Source of the DNA: Xenopus tropicalis
Lineage: Eukaryota; Chordata; Amphibia; Anura; Pipidae
Direction of reading: 5' to 3'
DNA: 64,000 nt
Assembly (NCBI RefSeq): GCF_000004195.4
Contig: NC_030678.2
Span: forward strand, 79,024,904-79,088,903
Shown: in pieces, positions 12,403 to 24,769 of the stretch
Numbering within the stretch: position 1 is the first letter of the stretch
Layout: each line of letters opens with the position of its first letter
Translations under genes and position numbers: made by a program
The notes under the pieces: model-generated
The model's input: only the letters and a program-made list of their open reading frames with translations
Databases searched by the model: none
Told to the model about the DNA's origin: nothing

Positions 12403-13779
12403 GTTGAAACTAGGCTGGTAACAATAAATTATAAAAATATAAAAAAGCGGCACAGAGATGAAAAAGCAATGTCACTATTTTTAAACCTGCTGGAAAGATG
12501 TGAAAGTTTTCAGATACTTTGTATCATTGTGCTACTAAAGAAAACACATAATTTATCTAAGGCTTATCTAAGTTTTATCTAAGGCAACCCAAGCCTTCAA
12601 ATAATTTGTTGATTAGTACCCAGTTTCTGTCTGATATCAGAGGATCTCCTAATAAAGCTAGCACAAAGTGGTTAATGAAAGTGAGAAAATGGTGCAACAT
12701 ATAGATGAATTCAGTAGATTTCAGTTGGCAGAAATAACAACAATCCTGCCTCTCTCCAGCCTGAATACAATTCATCATTATTGCTACTTTTCTTAAATTT
12801 TATAGAACTGAACAAAAATACAAATAAAAGCAGAAAGAAATAAAATCACCTACATGAAAAAGCTAAAACTTCCCTTTAAAAGCAAGGGGGGGGGGTGGAT
12901 ATGAATCTCTGAGGGACATAATTCCAGCCAAAGACGTTAAGCAATTCAGGAGGAGCAGGGAAGTCATGCTATTTACTAGAAATGAAAGAGAATTTGCATC
13001 TGAGAAATGCAGAAGCACAAAAAAAACTAAAGTAAGTTTAGTATCTAAGGCAATGAACAAGGAGAGGCTGCATATTTTCAGTAGTATGGATAAATACAAT
13101 GTACAGTTGTAAATCAGTGTATATGTCGGCATAAAACTAGCAAATATGTGAGCTAGACAGAGAGACATATTTGAACCATGAAGCAATCGTTAGTTTCATT
13201 CCAAGTAGGTGGAGCCAGACTGTGTTCTACTGTGATACATACAAAATATTTGTAGCATGGACTAAATTTGTGTTATTTAACTTTTTTTGTTCCATATTTA
13301 CTGGTGCTAAAGCCTTTTGGGATGCAGTGGTTACTACTGTCATTATTTCTTTTCACAACTGAAGGCTACATCTAAACTACTTTTTTTAATTTAATGCCAG
13401 AGTTTAAATCTGGGCATGTTACTATCAGGATGAACATTGTAGTTCTATACATTGTAGTTGTATTGAATATCTTAAAGAAACAATCAGAGAATTCAGCCAG
13501 TAGGAAGTGTAATAGATGGGTGGAACTTCTCAATAAATCAGTCCAAAACACAACTTTTGTAAGCACAATCCTTCCAGAATTGGTGTATAATTCACTGGTA
13601 CATTCTTAATTTTTATATATGTTCTTTTACTCTTGTTCTTTCACCTGCACAGCTTTATAAACTACAAACCCAGGACCCCAGAATACCTTCTATGGCTAAC
13701 CATATCACATGCAAGTATTCTAAAGACTATTCAGTCAGTGGTTTGGATTACAATGTATCCAATTTTCAAACTATTTTTC
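12403..13779. other. No gene recognised
   Basis: AT-rich. A 107-codon hydrophobic minus-strand frame at 12863-13186 shows no family resemblance, no splice context and a G-run at its end, so it is taken as chance. Confidence 0.5.
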
Positions 13780-15434
13780 CATGGGCGGATTTTCATTAAG
13801 GCTCCCCAAACATGCCTAACACATCCCACCAAATTAAAAAAAAAAAAAAAAAGAAAACAATAACAAAACAAAACCTGTAGTCTGCAGTATGTCCTTGAGG
13901 ACTTCATATTGCTGAGCCATCAGTGGCTCCACTGGGGGCACTGTTTGGTTTGCTCATACCGCCCTCTTAGGAACAGCAGGTATGGCAGTAGTAAGAAGCT
14001 CCCAACACCTGATTCTGCCTTATGGTCAGGAAGACTCAAACTGATTTGTGAGAAGTAACTGTGCCAGCAAATCAAAGTGAGAGCACAGAGAGATGGCAGC
14101 ACCTGCAAGCAGGTATTGGTGGATATTGGCTGTTATGGAACACTAGCAGTCAGCACCCTAAGTATGTTCTTTTATAATGTACAATTGTCTTTACAACAAA
14201 GGTCAGTGTCCCTGTGCAGGAATTTGTGTGATGTAATAAATGTTTTACATCAAGGTTCCCTCAACATTTTGTGAGATTGCTGCCTGGTAGGAGAGCCATC
14301 TTTTTACATAGCACTTGGGCTGTCAGAGTGATCTTTCAGAAGCAGAGGGGGAGACTTGATGTGAAATTTTATTGGAAGCAAAAGGGATTCCTGCACTAAC
14401 CCTGAAGCAAATATTCTTATTCTTATACTTTATTCTTTTCCAGAACAGCATTGGTACTATGGAGAACATGGGGATTAGGCTTCAACATATAAGGAAAAAA
14501 CTAAAGCAGAGCATGCTTATAGTTTTTACATGTAAGCACCATACTTTTTTGTAAATTTGACAATATATATCTTTTTCACACAATACTGCACCTTTAACTC
14601 CATGGATATTGTAGTAAAGCAAAACCTCAGTTTTACAAACCCTGATTTTAAATTTCCCTCATTTTACACAGTTGTTTTGTAGTCCTACTATGTACTATAT
14701 AAGGTATAATACATCTACCAGATTTTACATTTTCCCAAATTTTATATAATCTTTTTTAGGTCCCCTGAAAAGCATAAAATGGGGGGTCTACTGTATTATA
14801 ATTACCCTGCACACTGAGTGTTCCAATTTTTAAATTAGTTGGCCATATAGTAAAAACTGCGGAACACGTATCAGACCCTCTATCTGGAAACCCATTATCC
14901 AGAAAGTTCCGAATTACGGAAAGGCCATCTCCCACAGACTTCATTTTAATCAAATAATTAACATTTTTAAAAATGGTTTCATTTTTCTCTGTAATAATAA
15001 AACCACACATTGTACTTGATCCCAACTAAGATATAATTAATCCTTATTGGAGCCAAAACAATCCTCTTGGGTTGAAATTACTGTTTAAATAATTTTTTTA
15101 GAAGACTTAAGATAGGAGATCCAAATTACAGAAATACCCCTTATCCGGAAAACCCCATGTCCCGAGCATTCTGGATAATGGGTCCCATACCTGTACTGTT
15201 TTAGCCAGTGGCAAAAATAAAAAACAAACAAATACAAAAGTATTGCAGAAAAGATACTCATTTTGGCTAAAATACATTATAAGCTTTTTGAGCACCGGGG
15301 CTCCTTTGTCAAACAAAATACCAAGCGTGTATCCTATATTGGCACTTGAATTATAATTTTTATTTAACTTTACATATGTTTTCAGTTGTTTGGCTTTTAG
15401 CCTCCCCAAACAGATAATTTACCCTCCACTTATG
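13780..15434. mobile_element. Old hAT element, family E copy with nested MITE
   Basis: Left end CATGGGCGGATTTTCATTAAGG and right end TTAGCCTCCCCAAAC..CTCCACTTATG pair with the ends of the element at 52197-54106. The flanking octamers tatttttc (13772-13779) and catttgtc (15435-15442) match at six of eight positions, as expected of an aged 8-bp duplication. No transposase frame remains. A family A MITE (14865-15193) has inserted inside. Confidence 0.65.
14865..15193. repeat. TA-flanked MITE, family A copy 4
   Basis: The left end is decayed (CACGTATCAGACC). The right end CCCATACCTG is followed by TA. The interior carries the 'cccaactaagatataatta' and 'aatccttattgg' words of the family. It is nested in the hAT element at 13780-15434. 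Confidence 0.8.
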
Positions 15435-16032
15435 CATTTGTCAGATAAAGAAAGTTGTAGAAGACCTGTAAAAAATTGCACCCTAAGCAGAGAAACTGTA
15501 AACCTTAAACCATAGCAAAAGTGAAAGCTGAACAGAGATCTTAACAAGATTTTTGGGAAATCCATACAAGAACAGGTGGTTCTGCTACTTGTTCAGATAG
15601 GCTGTATCTAAGCCACTGACTGATCCATATGTGTTTATGTGCAAACATGCATGTAAATGAGGATCAAGAGCAGAATTTGATCTTAACCTCTCTGTGCATT
15701 TCTCCTGGCTTGTATACCCTTATAGATAATCTACTTTAGTCTTAATACTTGAAACAAATCTCTTAAGTGCATTATATAAACAGACAAGAGCAGGCTACAT
15801 ACAGTCTAACCTTAGCATGTTATACTGTTCAAGGGAGCAGTTCAATTCTATAATGAAAGAAAATGTCATTCTAAGCTTCTTTCCAAACGCTGTTAAATAT
15901 ACTAAATATATTTAATAAAATGCTCCATGCTTTCATAGTTATATGTAATATATAAAAAGCAGTTTCTGTCTCTTTCAACTTACCCCTCTCCTTTCCCTAA
16001 CTACTCATACCATTGCAACATTGTATCTGTAG

Positions 16033-16172
16033 TCAGCTCTCCTCCAGCCAAGGTTCCAATTCCACAATGACTTGCGTGTGAGTGTGTGTGAGTAACAGAT
16101 CTGTGAAGAAGGAGAATAGCAGAAGTGTGCAAGGCATTGTATCAGCAAGAATCATGGCTGGAGGAGAGCTGA
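16033..16172. repeat. Short inverted repeat
   Basis: The 18-base arm at 16033-16050 (tcagctctcctccagcca) recurs inverted at 16155-16172, with about 100 bases between. It could be a small MITE or a chance hairpin. Confidence 0.5.
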
Positions 16173-16454
16173 TTTTTAAAACATTATTTCTGTAGTTTTT
16201 CAAAGGAAATAATACCAAAGGACAGATAGAACTGCTTTCCACTGCAAATATATTTACAAATAATTTAGCATGTTTGATTAGTACACATTAATTAAAGATT
16301 AAATTAATTACATTTTGTGCTAAAAAGTTTTTTGGTTAGATACCCCTTTAAATACATTAGTTTCAGAGCAAAAAGCAACTGGTACTTCAAATTTGACACT
16401 ATTTAAAATAACATTTCCAAAGCTCCCTAAATATCAAATTTGGTGATAACAAAA

Positions 16455-16830
16455 TAAAAGTTTTCATTACAGTTAGTTAGGCAAAAATGTAATCTATAAG
16501 GGCTGGAGTAGGCAGATCTTCAACATAATAGCCAGAACACTACTTCCTCCTTTACAGCTCTCTAAGCTATTAGCAGTCAGTAACCAATCAGTAACTTTAG
16601 GAGGGCCATATGAGACATAACTGTTTTGAATCTGACCTGTGTGATTACAAGCTAACTGAACCGTTATGTCCCATGTACCCCACCCCCTAAAGTCACTGAC
16701 TAACTAAGAGGTTAGAGAGCTGAAAGCAGGAAGTAGAGTTCTGGCTATTATATTAGACATCTGGTCACTCAAGCCTTTATAGATTTCATTTTTTACACTG
16801 AACATTTTTTACACTGAACTGTTCCTTTAA
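16455..16830. repeat. T2-like MITE family F, copy 1
   Basis: Interior words 'agttagttaggcaaaaatgt', 'agaacactacttcctcc' and the inverted 'gcaggaagtagagttctgg' show the palindromic layout. The right end ACACTGAACTGTTCC ends at TTAA (16827-16830). The left terminus is decayed. Confidence 0.65.
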
Positions 16831-17300
16831 TTAAAAGAGTATGAACATTCACAATTTAACACACAACAGCTATGAATATCTGTAAAATGTACAATTATAC
16901 ACAGTGAAATCAGTAATTTACAGTACTTAAGTGTGTCATTTATATTATATGACCAACCAAAACTAGGAAACTATAAGAAATAATGTACAGCACTTTTTAA
17001 AATTTGCAGAAAACTCAGTCTGCACACTTTACATGGTCAAGGATCTTCGCAGTGCCTATTATGATAGGGGGTAAAATATGCCCTTTATTCACAACAGCAC
17101 CGACTGTCAGTTTGTAAGGCCTTAATCAGTTATATTACCCAAATTATTCAACAATATTTGTAAGCAGAAAAAAAACAGAGCCTGAGACAGACCTTAAATT
17201 TCCAGTTTATAATACTGGGCTTACTTACATTATACAGCCATTTTTTCTGGCATGAAATCACTATAGACATGCCAGAGACAAGGGCCAGGTGGTGTAAAAA

Positions 17301-17360
17301 AATTAAAAATCAAAGCTCACTTTCATAAAAAAAAATAAAAATCAAAGCTCACTTTCATAA
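17301..17360. repeat. Small tandem duplication
   Basis: The segment 'atcaaagctcactttcataa' with its A-rich lead occurs twice in direct succession. The rest of 16831-18001 shows no gene. Confidence 0.7.
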
Positions 17361-18001
17361 GGCCTACAGGGATTGTAGTCTGGACCAAGAAGGAAGCTTT
17401 AGTTCAGGCAGATAGTCAAGTACACAGTATCCAAGGGGTTAAAGAGTATCCAAGGGTTAAAGTCAAATTCCAACCACAGGTCTATTCAGGCAGCAAATAG
17501 GAGTCAGAATCAAGCAAGAGGGTCAGGAACCAGAAGATCAATCTGAAAAAAGTAATTTAGAGTGCATCCAGCAACAAGAAAAGTCCTATATTTCGGCAGT
17601 GAACCCGGGTCCTCAGTTACCCCTGGTAACCTGCTGTCTGGATCAAGGTTCTCACCTTGCCACATGGAAGAAGTGGCCCTTGTCACAGAAGATGATTTTG
17701 TAATTTTCACCATTTAGGTTCTCTGTTAGAGCACCATTCTGAGCAAAATGCCACAGGCTTGACTAGCACAGGTAAAAGCTTAAACTTAGCCAACCCACAT
17801 GTAAACCTGTGGGTATGGAATGTTTTCAGGGCCAACCTAAATAATTATCCTTTATATATATCACCATGTAGAACATAGATCACTCATGGGACTTAAATTA
17901 TGTGGAAAAATGTAATGGGGTAAGTCGACGTTTCAGTCCTACACAGAGGACCTTGATAAACGTTGACTTACAGTACACCATTAAATTTTTGCACATAATT
18001 A

Positions 18002-18243
18002 AAGGGATCATAATTTGGATCTCCATGCCTACTAAAAAATAATGTAAACATTATTTAAACCCAGTAGGATTGTTTTGCCTACAATAAGGATTAATTATAT
18101 CTTAGTTGGGATCAAGTACATAGTACTGATTTATTATTACAGAGAAAAAGGAAATCATTTTTAAAAATTAGAATTATTTGCTTATAATGGAGTCTATGGG
18201 AGATGGCCTTTCCGTAATTCAGAACTTTCTGGATAATAGGTAT
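18002..18243. repeat. TA-flanked MITE, family A copy 5, ends missing
   Basis: Carries the family interior in inverted orientation ('ggattaattatatcttagtt', 'gagtctatgggagatggcc'). Neither CAGGTATGGGA terminus survives. Confidence 0.7.
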
Positions 18244-20175
18244 GCAACTACAGCTTTCTATGGAGAGCTCTGAATTGCAATGATACAAGTCGATGTGCAA
18301 AATGTGATCTCATCATAACGTGGTTTTGTATATGTGCACTGACATTGAAAAGTAACTGGTTGTATCATGAGATACAAAATATGCAAGGAAAAATGTGGGG
18401 GAAAAGTATAGCTGTGTGGCAAGTGGGTGGAGGAAGAAAAAGAGAATGCATTTGCGCAGAGAGGACATGAATTGATATACAAAAACTGGTGCGGGCATGA
18501 AATGTAGCTTTACTAAGGCAAAAATGTTGGATGGTAATTTCAGAGAGCAGGAGTTAATGGCATGATATGAGAAATATAATGTAACTGGCATTGTTGTAAA
18601 GTTATACATTTGGGACTTACTAAATATGCAAGTGACTTATAACCTTAATGGGTACATACTATAATAATTCTTGCTGGAGAAGGACCAGGGAAAACTTGAG
18701 GATAATGAACTCAGCTGTAGCAAGCAATGCCAGTGAGCAACAGCAAGGGCCAGTAACTATTGTCCTAAATTACAATCATTCTCCACCTTTACAAAGCTTG
18801 TAAGTCCCCATCCAAAATATGCAGTGCTTTTTTGTTTCCAGTGCTCGGAAGAGATATTAATGTCCAAAGGAGAGCAACTAAAGTTGGTCATACACGTGAA
18901 GATCTGTTCATTTGGTGAAGCCAGATATCGGACGGGACTTCTTCAAATGACATGGCTGATTCTTGGCCTGTGGATAAACGCAGGCTGAGGATCAACCCCT
19001 ATTCTTGCATTAAACCCTTCCTGTGCCTGCACACAGAGCATTGCACTGGTTCAGGCATTTGGTACGGATTTTGGTGCCAAAATGCATACTTAGCTAGATA
19101 AGCACGTACCTCGGTATACTGTTTCTAGAGCCCCCTTGATGTTACCAATACATCAATGGGCCTAAAAATCATCTGGCCACCTAGAACGACCTGAACAGCA
19201 AAAAAATTACCTTAAGGCGGCCATACACATAAAGATCTGTGAAGTTGCAGTTACATTTGTATTTTTTCAGCTACATAGCCAGTCAGCACAGTCTCTGCAT
19301 CCTGCTGCAATAAAAAGAACACAAGCTCCAGATAGTTTAAGACACCAATGGCACCAAAGCCCTGCTTAAAATTCTGCACCCACTTCCCCCCCAGTCCCTA
19401 CACCTTCCCGGCTTGCACTAATAAGGATGGGAGACCACTTCTCTAGGTTTCTTAGGTACTTTGGTGAAGAACAAGGTTATAATCATCTTCCTCTTCTTAT
19501 ATCTTCTATTCAGCCCGGGGTCAGTGCACATCACAGTACAGTTAAAAGTTGGCTGGAACAGCACAAAAAAATGGCAGCCTGGAGCTTCTGCTGTAGTATC
19601 TCAAGCACCAGCCCAGGGTATCAGGTAAGCAACTGTAATAACTTTGGGGGTGCCTAACATTTCAGCCTAGTTATACTTGCCCTGTTGTTCCTGAAGCCTA
19701 GCTCAGGCTCCAAAGCCTGTCATCAGACCCTGCTCGATGGGCATCTGGCCAAGTTTCAGACACATATCGGTCAGGTACCACCTGAGGGCCCCATACACAG
19801 GCCAATAAACTACCGACTACCGTTTATTCACCTGGCTTTATGGATGCTGAGTCTTCCTACTCTTGAACATCTGTCAGTCACTTGTAGCATGCAGGCAAGT
19901 ATGTAACCTGCATGTTAGCTCCTTTCACATTATTCATTTATGTACCATTCAAACTGAATGAGAGAAATTGCAACACAATAAAATGTACACACAAGCAAAA
20001 CCCTATGCAAACTAAAGTTTTATAAAGTACTGGTTGCACTAAGCAAAATGTCACTGGCTGTCACCTGACACAATATATGATATCTAAATGCTACGTGTTG
20101 TTTAGCTAAGTTGTAACAGACTTTTATTGAACCAATACGTTTATGCTCTTTGTATAGTAATTTCCTGTTGTCTTA
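18244..20175. other. No gene recognised; dispersed 'ggccatacac' repeats
   Basis: Segments at about 18880-19240 and 19740-19830 share the words 'catacac', 'gaagatctg' and 'aggatcaacccctattcttgcatt' style text seen again at 41870-42120 and 49405-49465. They look like decayed MITEs. Short frames near 19.4-19.9 kb resemble no known protein. Confidence 0.45.
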
Positions 20176-20256
20176 TTCTGCAAGAGATGGAGCTACTGTC
20201 TATTCTGCAGAAGACGGAGCTATTGTCTGTTCTGCAGAAGATGGAGCTATTACACT
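20176..20256. repeat. 27-bp tandem repeat, three units
   Basis: Three consecutive 27-base units beginning ttctgca(a/g). Because 27 is a multiple of three they create a short repetitive frame, but there is no other sign of coding. Confidence 0.85.
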
Positions 20257-20299
20257 ACAAAAGGTATCTTAAAGTCTCTCATTCAGACCACTGCATCAT

Positions 20300-20460
20300 T
20301 GCTAGGGAAAATTGGACCCTAGCAACCAGATAGCTGCTGAAATTTTAAACTGGAGCGCTGCTAAACAAAAACTTAAATATAAAAAAGACCAAATGCAAAT
20401 TGTTTCTTAACAGCACTTTCTTTATAATAATGAATGTAAATTTAAAGGTAACTTTAAACT
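20300..20460. repeat. T2-like MITE family H fragment
   Basis: Shares 'accctagcaaccagatagct', 'tgctgaaat' and a following TTTAAAGGTAAC end with the copies near 35838-35920, 52985-53395 and 59815-59997. From 20460 to 21941 I see no gene. Confidence 0.55.
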
Positions 20461-21941
20461 ATACCCCCAGAATAAACACTTAACCAACAGATAGTATGTT
20501 ATGTTAAGTGACCTGTTAAAGAATCTCACCAAACTGGAATATATATCAGTAAATATTGCCCTTTTGCATCCTTTCCCTTGATCCACCATTCAGTGATGGG
20601 CTGTGTGCACCCTCAGAGGTCACATGACCAGAAATAATGCAGCTCTAACTGTAACAGGAAGTAGTGTGGAAGCAAAAGACAGAACTCTGCCCATTAATTG
20701 GCTGATGTGGCCTAGCATGTATGTTTGCCTTGGCTTGTTTGGTGCACTGTGAATCCTATGATCCCAAGAGGTTAATTCTTAAAATGGCAATTTTCTATTC
20801 AGGATTACCCAATAGCACATACTATTAAAAAGTATATTTTTATGAAAACGGTTTATTTAGAGACCTACATTGTTTGGGGGTATAGTAGAAATCCAAACAT
20901 TGAAAATACTAAATATTATTAATAAAGTGAACATATTAAAATCAATACTGATTCTGAAAGAAACTTTGGATACTCCATTAAATTCGCTTTTTTTAGCAGA
21001 CAGGACTAATAAATACAACATGTCCAGCATGTTCCACAATTGTGGGTTTTTGAGCATTAATTAGGGTGAGGGAAATACTGTCAACATTTTTTATGGAGGG
21101 CTGTAAAGCTGATTAGTTACTCTGTGCCCCCAGAGCACAGCGAAGGCAACAGTTTAAATCTGTAGTCTTGCACTTGACCGTGCAGTACATTTAGTATTTA
21201 TGTTTGTGAATTCACATACATGCTCACTGGTAAATTGCTGCAGATGTTGAGTAGCTTTGTCACCATAACTGTACTCTAGGAAAAATCCCTGTATAAAAGG
21301 ACTCCCAATGAAGATGACAGGGTGAAATAGTGGGTACACTTACCTCTACAGGGCCCAGTCACCTTTATAGACCTGAAAATCAATACTTAGCACTGTTCAG
21401 AATCTCAAAGGGGGGTCTCAAACCAATTATGAGGAAAACAATGCTAAATGTGGAAAAAGGGAATACAGAGCAGCACATTTACACAGTCCGGTGTGCAGAA
21501 CAGTGCACCACTTTCATTCTGTGCAAATCCCAGTGCAATTAAACTGCAGGATGTATGCACCAATACATAAGTATGCATGCATATACAGAACATATTTTTT
21601 GATAAACTATAATTGCTTGGGTTTTCTTTCCATGAAAGTTTTCTGCACCATGACATAAGAATACCTTATACACACACAGAACATGACCCATAAGGCAGTG
21701 TAATGTTGCCTGTATAGCCCTAAACAACGTACCCCAACCCCACAGGTGCCCTGGCATTTAGGGAAGCTGCGAGTTATGTATGTGTATTTAGGCTGCTTTC
21801 AGTGAGGAGTGTGTCACAACACAAACAATCCATTCAAATGCAATGGTTTCTTAAATACATGTTGGGTATATGCATGCACGAACAGAAAGCACTTCAGTTA
21901 AATATCAGTAATAAAACATTTGATCTCTTTTAAGGCCCTCT

Positions 21942-22470
21942 TGTCAGGCCGCACTCACCACAGATGATGTCATATATTCGCAACCTTGCGGCTCGGTGAC
22001 GTCACGGACCCTTAGCTGCACCCGCCGTTTCCCAGGCAGCTCCAGGCGGAGGAGCAGGGTTAGCCGGGGATGTCATTCTGCCTCACATCCCAACTTCACA
22101 CTTCACTATGGGCCTCCGCAACCGCCGCGGAACACCCCTGTGAGGGGAATTGGTACGTACCGCCCTCCTCTGCTGTCAGACAGAAACTAGACGCGCCCAC
22201 TAAGCAAAGGAGTTTGGTTGCGTAAAGCCCCAGTCTGAAGAGAATGGTAGCGCCCGCCCCCTGCTGTCAATAGCAAAGGCTTGGACGCGCCCACTAAACA
22301 GGAGGGACTATAGGTTTGTGTTTCCTTGTTCTGCAACATGGTACTGTCCGTGTTATCTAGGGAGCTGTGGCGGCTTAATTGATCTGATTCACGTATAGAT
22401 ATGTGGTGGGGAAATAGTTACTATGCTGTATATGTTATTTAGTGGTGAGTTGAAGCCAACTATTCAGGTA
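21942..22470. promoter_or_regulatory. CpG island, probable promoter of an unidentified neighbouring gene
   Basis: CpG and GC density rises sharply in an otherwise AT-rich region. A full CRE-like TGACGTCA lies near 21996-22003. A block containing CTGCTGTCA and ACGCGCCCACTAA occurs twice, near 22160-22203 and 22258-22303. Good donor sequences flank it in both directions: CAG|GTAAGA on the plus strand at 22465-22473, and GTGAGTGCGG on the minus strand near 21950-21960. A plus-strand ATG at 22338 opens only a 14-codon frame. No convincing first coding exon was recognised, so the direction and gene are unknown. Confidence 0.55.
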
Positions 22471-22718
22471 AGAGGTAACCAAACTCTATATACTGTAGTT
22501 TATGGCGGCGACATGATATGGGTGGGCATGAGCTATATAGGGAGGGGTGAAAATGTAGCAGCAGGAGACACATTCTACTCTTTGAAAAGAACAGTTGCAT
22601 TTACACCAAAAAATAGAATCTGTAGTTTATTTACAAATATACACTTCGTTATTCTGGTTACATAAGGGATGATTCATTTATTTAGAGACAGCAGGATACC
22701 AAGGATATGACAGTAAAT

Positions 22719-23208
22719 CAGGGGTGGGCAAACTTTTTGGCTCAGGGGCCACATTGACTTACAGACGGCCCGGGCCGGACCAGCGATACGCCCAGGGCCG
22801 CCATTAGAAATCACAGGGCCTCTCAGCTCCCCCCTCAGCATCCCACCCAGCATCCTCCAGCTCTATTCCTCAGCATCCTGCAGTTCCCCCCAGCATCCTT
22901 CAGCTCCCCCCCAGCAGCCTGCAGTTCCCCCCAGCGTCCTTCCCATCCTCCTCCTCAACATCCTCCCACCAGCTCCCCCCCCCACAGCGACCTACAGCTT
23001 CCTTTGGCTCCATCCTCCAGCGACCTCCTGCCTCCTTCGGCTGTGTCAGTCCCTCGGTTCCCGCTGCATCTGAAGTTTTATACGGTTGCGCCCGTGCGTT
23101 CTGACGTCACGCGCACGCACGGGGCGCAAACAATCAGGTGTCGGCGGGCCGGATTAAAAAGGCAAACGGGCCGGATGTGGCCCGCGGGCCGTAGTTTGCC
23201 CACCCCTG
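22719..23208. mobile_element. Non-autonomous hAT element, 490 bp, with intact 8-bp duplication
   Basis: Ends CAGGGGTGGGCAAACT and AGTTTGCCCACCCCTG are perfect inverted repeats. The flanking octamer CAGTAAAT is identical on both sides (22711-22718 and 23209-23216). The interior is GC-rich with imperfect repeats of 'cagcatcctccagctcc' type and no transposase frame. The identical target duplication suggests a fairly young insertion. Confidence 0.9.
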
Positions 23209-23559
23209 CAGTAAATTGATAACAAACAGGATCTTAATAATTTTACAAGGGTTAAAGATTTAAAAATAGGATCAGAAGGCCTGGCTCACAAGAGCTTACA
23301 ATCTAAAGGCAATGTGTAATTTTTTTTCTTCCCATAATTGGATGCTTGTAGCCTAGGCACAAAATGAGGTATGCCTGAATGAGTGTCCATTGTGACAACA
23401 CTGCAGCCTGGGGTGAAGATTAAGGCAAAGTGACAGTAGTCATATGATTTTATTTATTTTTTATTGTCTAACCCTTGTCTAAGCACAGGTCAGCTTTGAT
23501 TTTGCCCCCTTGCCATTTGCAAAGCAATAAATAGTAGCAAATGACTTACTCGCTGCTAA

Positions 23560-24090
23560 AGCAAATGGCTATTCCTGCTTGACCTTTCTGCAGCTTTTGA
23601 CACTCTATCATTTTCTCTTGCTCCATATTCTATCTTCACTAGGTATGCAAGAAAGGTTCTTTCTTGGATCTCCTCCTATCTTTCTGATTGATCCTTCAGT
23701 GTCTCCCATACAGCCTCCACCTCCTCTCCTCGGCCTCTCTCAGTTTGGGTACCTCAAGGCTCTGTTCTTGGACCCCTTCTACTACTCGTTGCTCACTCAC
23801 TCATTAACCACTGTTTTTCACCTATTTCTCTGCACTTGCCATCATTTTACAAACCAACAAGACCTCTACCATCACACTGATTACCCTGACCTTATTTATC
23901 AACCACTTTTCCTCTTAGAATGTAAGCTCTTATGAGCAGGGCCATCCCCCCTATTGTCTCCAAACAATATCCAAATGTAACTGTGAATCACATCGGGAAT
24001 TGTTTGTATGTATATGTTAACTGTTTGACCGTGTTGTACACCTTTATTCTGTAAAGCGCAAAATGATGGCACTATATAAATAATAAAATA
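23560..24090 (+). pseudogene. L2-clade LINE fragment with 3' tail
   Basis: The plus strand encodes broken reverse-transcriptase pieces (AAFDTLS, then VLSWISSYL-like text and a GVPQGSVLGP-like block in another frame). It then runs into the typical tail 'gaatgtaagctctta..gagcagggcc' and an AATAA-rich end at about 24089. Several frameshifts are present. 23223-23310 holds a separate short piece with 'gagcttacaatctaa'. Confidence 0.7.
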
Positions 24091-24656
24091 GAGTTAAACA
24101 GAGAAGAATGAACAATAGGAAGATCACAACGTACCCTAGCCGGTAAGTAAGGTGTTTTTTTACCCTTTCTTGTTATTACACAATTTAGAGATGCTATTTA
24201 GCCACCATTTTCATGTTTCCTTTTTTTAACCACTTTTTTTTTGTATAAACAAAGCCCCAATCTGAAGTGTTGTGACAAAACACACACAAATAGAAGAATG
24301 AGGCAAAGAACAAGGATCTACTCTAGGGCTCATTTACAAAAAATGGTCAAAGAACCATGTTCTTGTTATGTATCATTTAGACATGGATCTGGAGAGCACT
24401 GGGGGACTCAAGCTATAAAGAGTTCTTACTCTTTAATAATGGCATGCGTTAAGTGCATGGAACTCATGCACCTAATAGTGCTGCGCTGTGCCAAATTTGT
24501 AGACTGGTGCAGAGCACAGTGTAATCGCTATACACAGTGCTTAGTGCTTGGGTCAAGTTTTTATTGCACTTGTGAGCTCTTAAACATTGGCAGCCATAAA
24601 CTAGCTAATCCTCTGCTGTATCCAATTGATTGGCCCATGGGTTTAACAAATGGATA

Positions 24657-24658
<2 letters not shown>
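24091..24658. other. No gene recognised
   Basis: A 153-codon frame ending in the AT microsatellite has no recognisable domain and is most likely chance. Confidence 0.5.

Positions 24659-24701
<43 letters not shown>
24659..24701. repeat. (AT)n microsatellite
   Basis: About 21 uninterrupted AT units. Confidence 0.98.
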
Positions 24702-24702
<1 letters not shown>

Positions 24703-24769
24703 CCACCTTCCCATTGTTCAGTTTATTAGGGCCTACAATCCAAATAATCCAAACTGCAGAAAGGGAGTA

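Noticed and set aside
12863..13186. 107-codon hydrophobic minus-strand frame
   Set aside because: Hydrophobic only because of T-rich composition. No SERINC-like or other membrane family pattern and no exon signals.
22338..22382. Plus-strand ATG start in the CpG island
   Set aside because: The frame ends after 14 codons without a donor site in phase, so it is not supported as a coding start.
24241..24702. 153-codon plus-strand open frame
   Set aside because: Ends in the AT microsatellite, with no domain or splice context.
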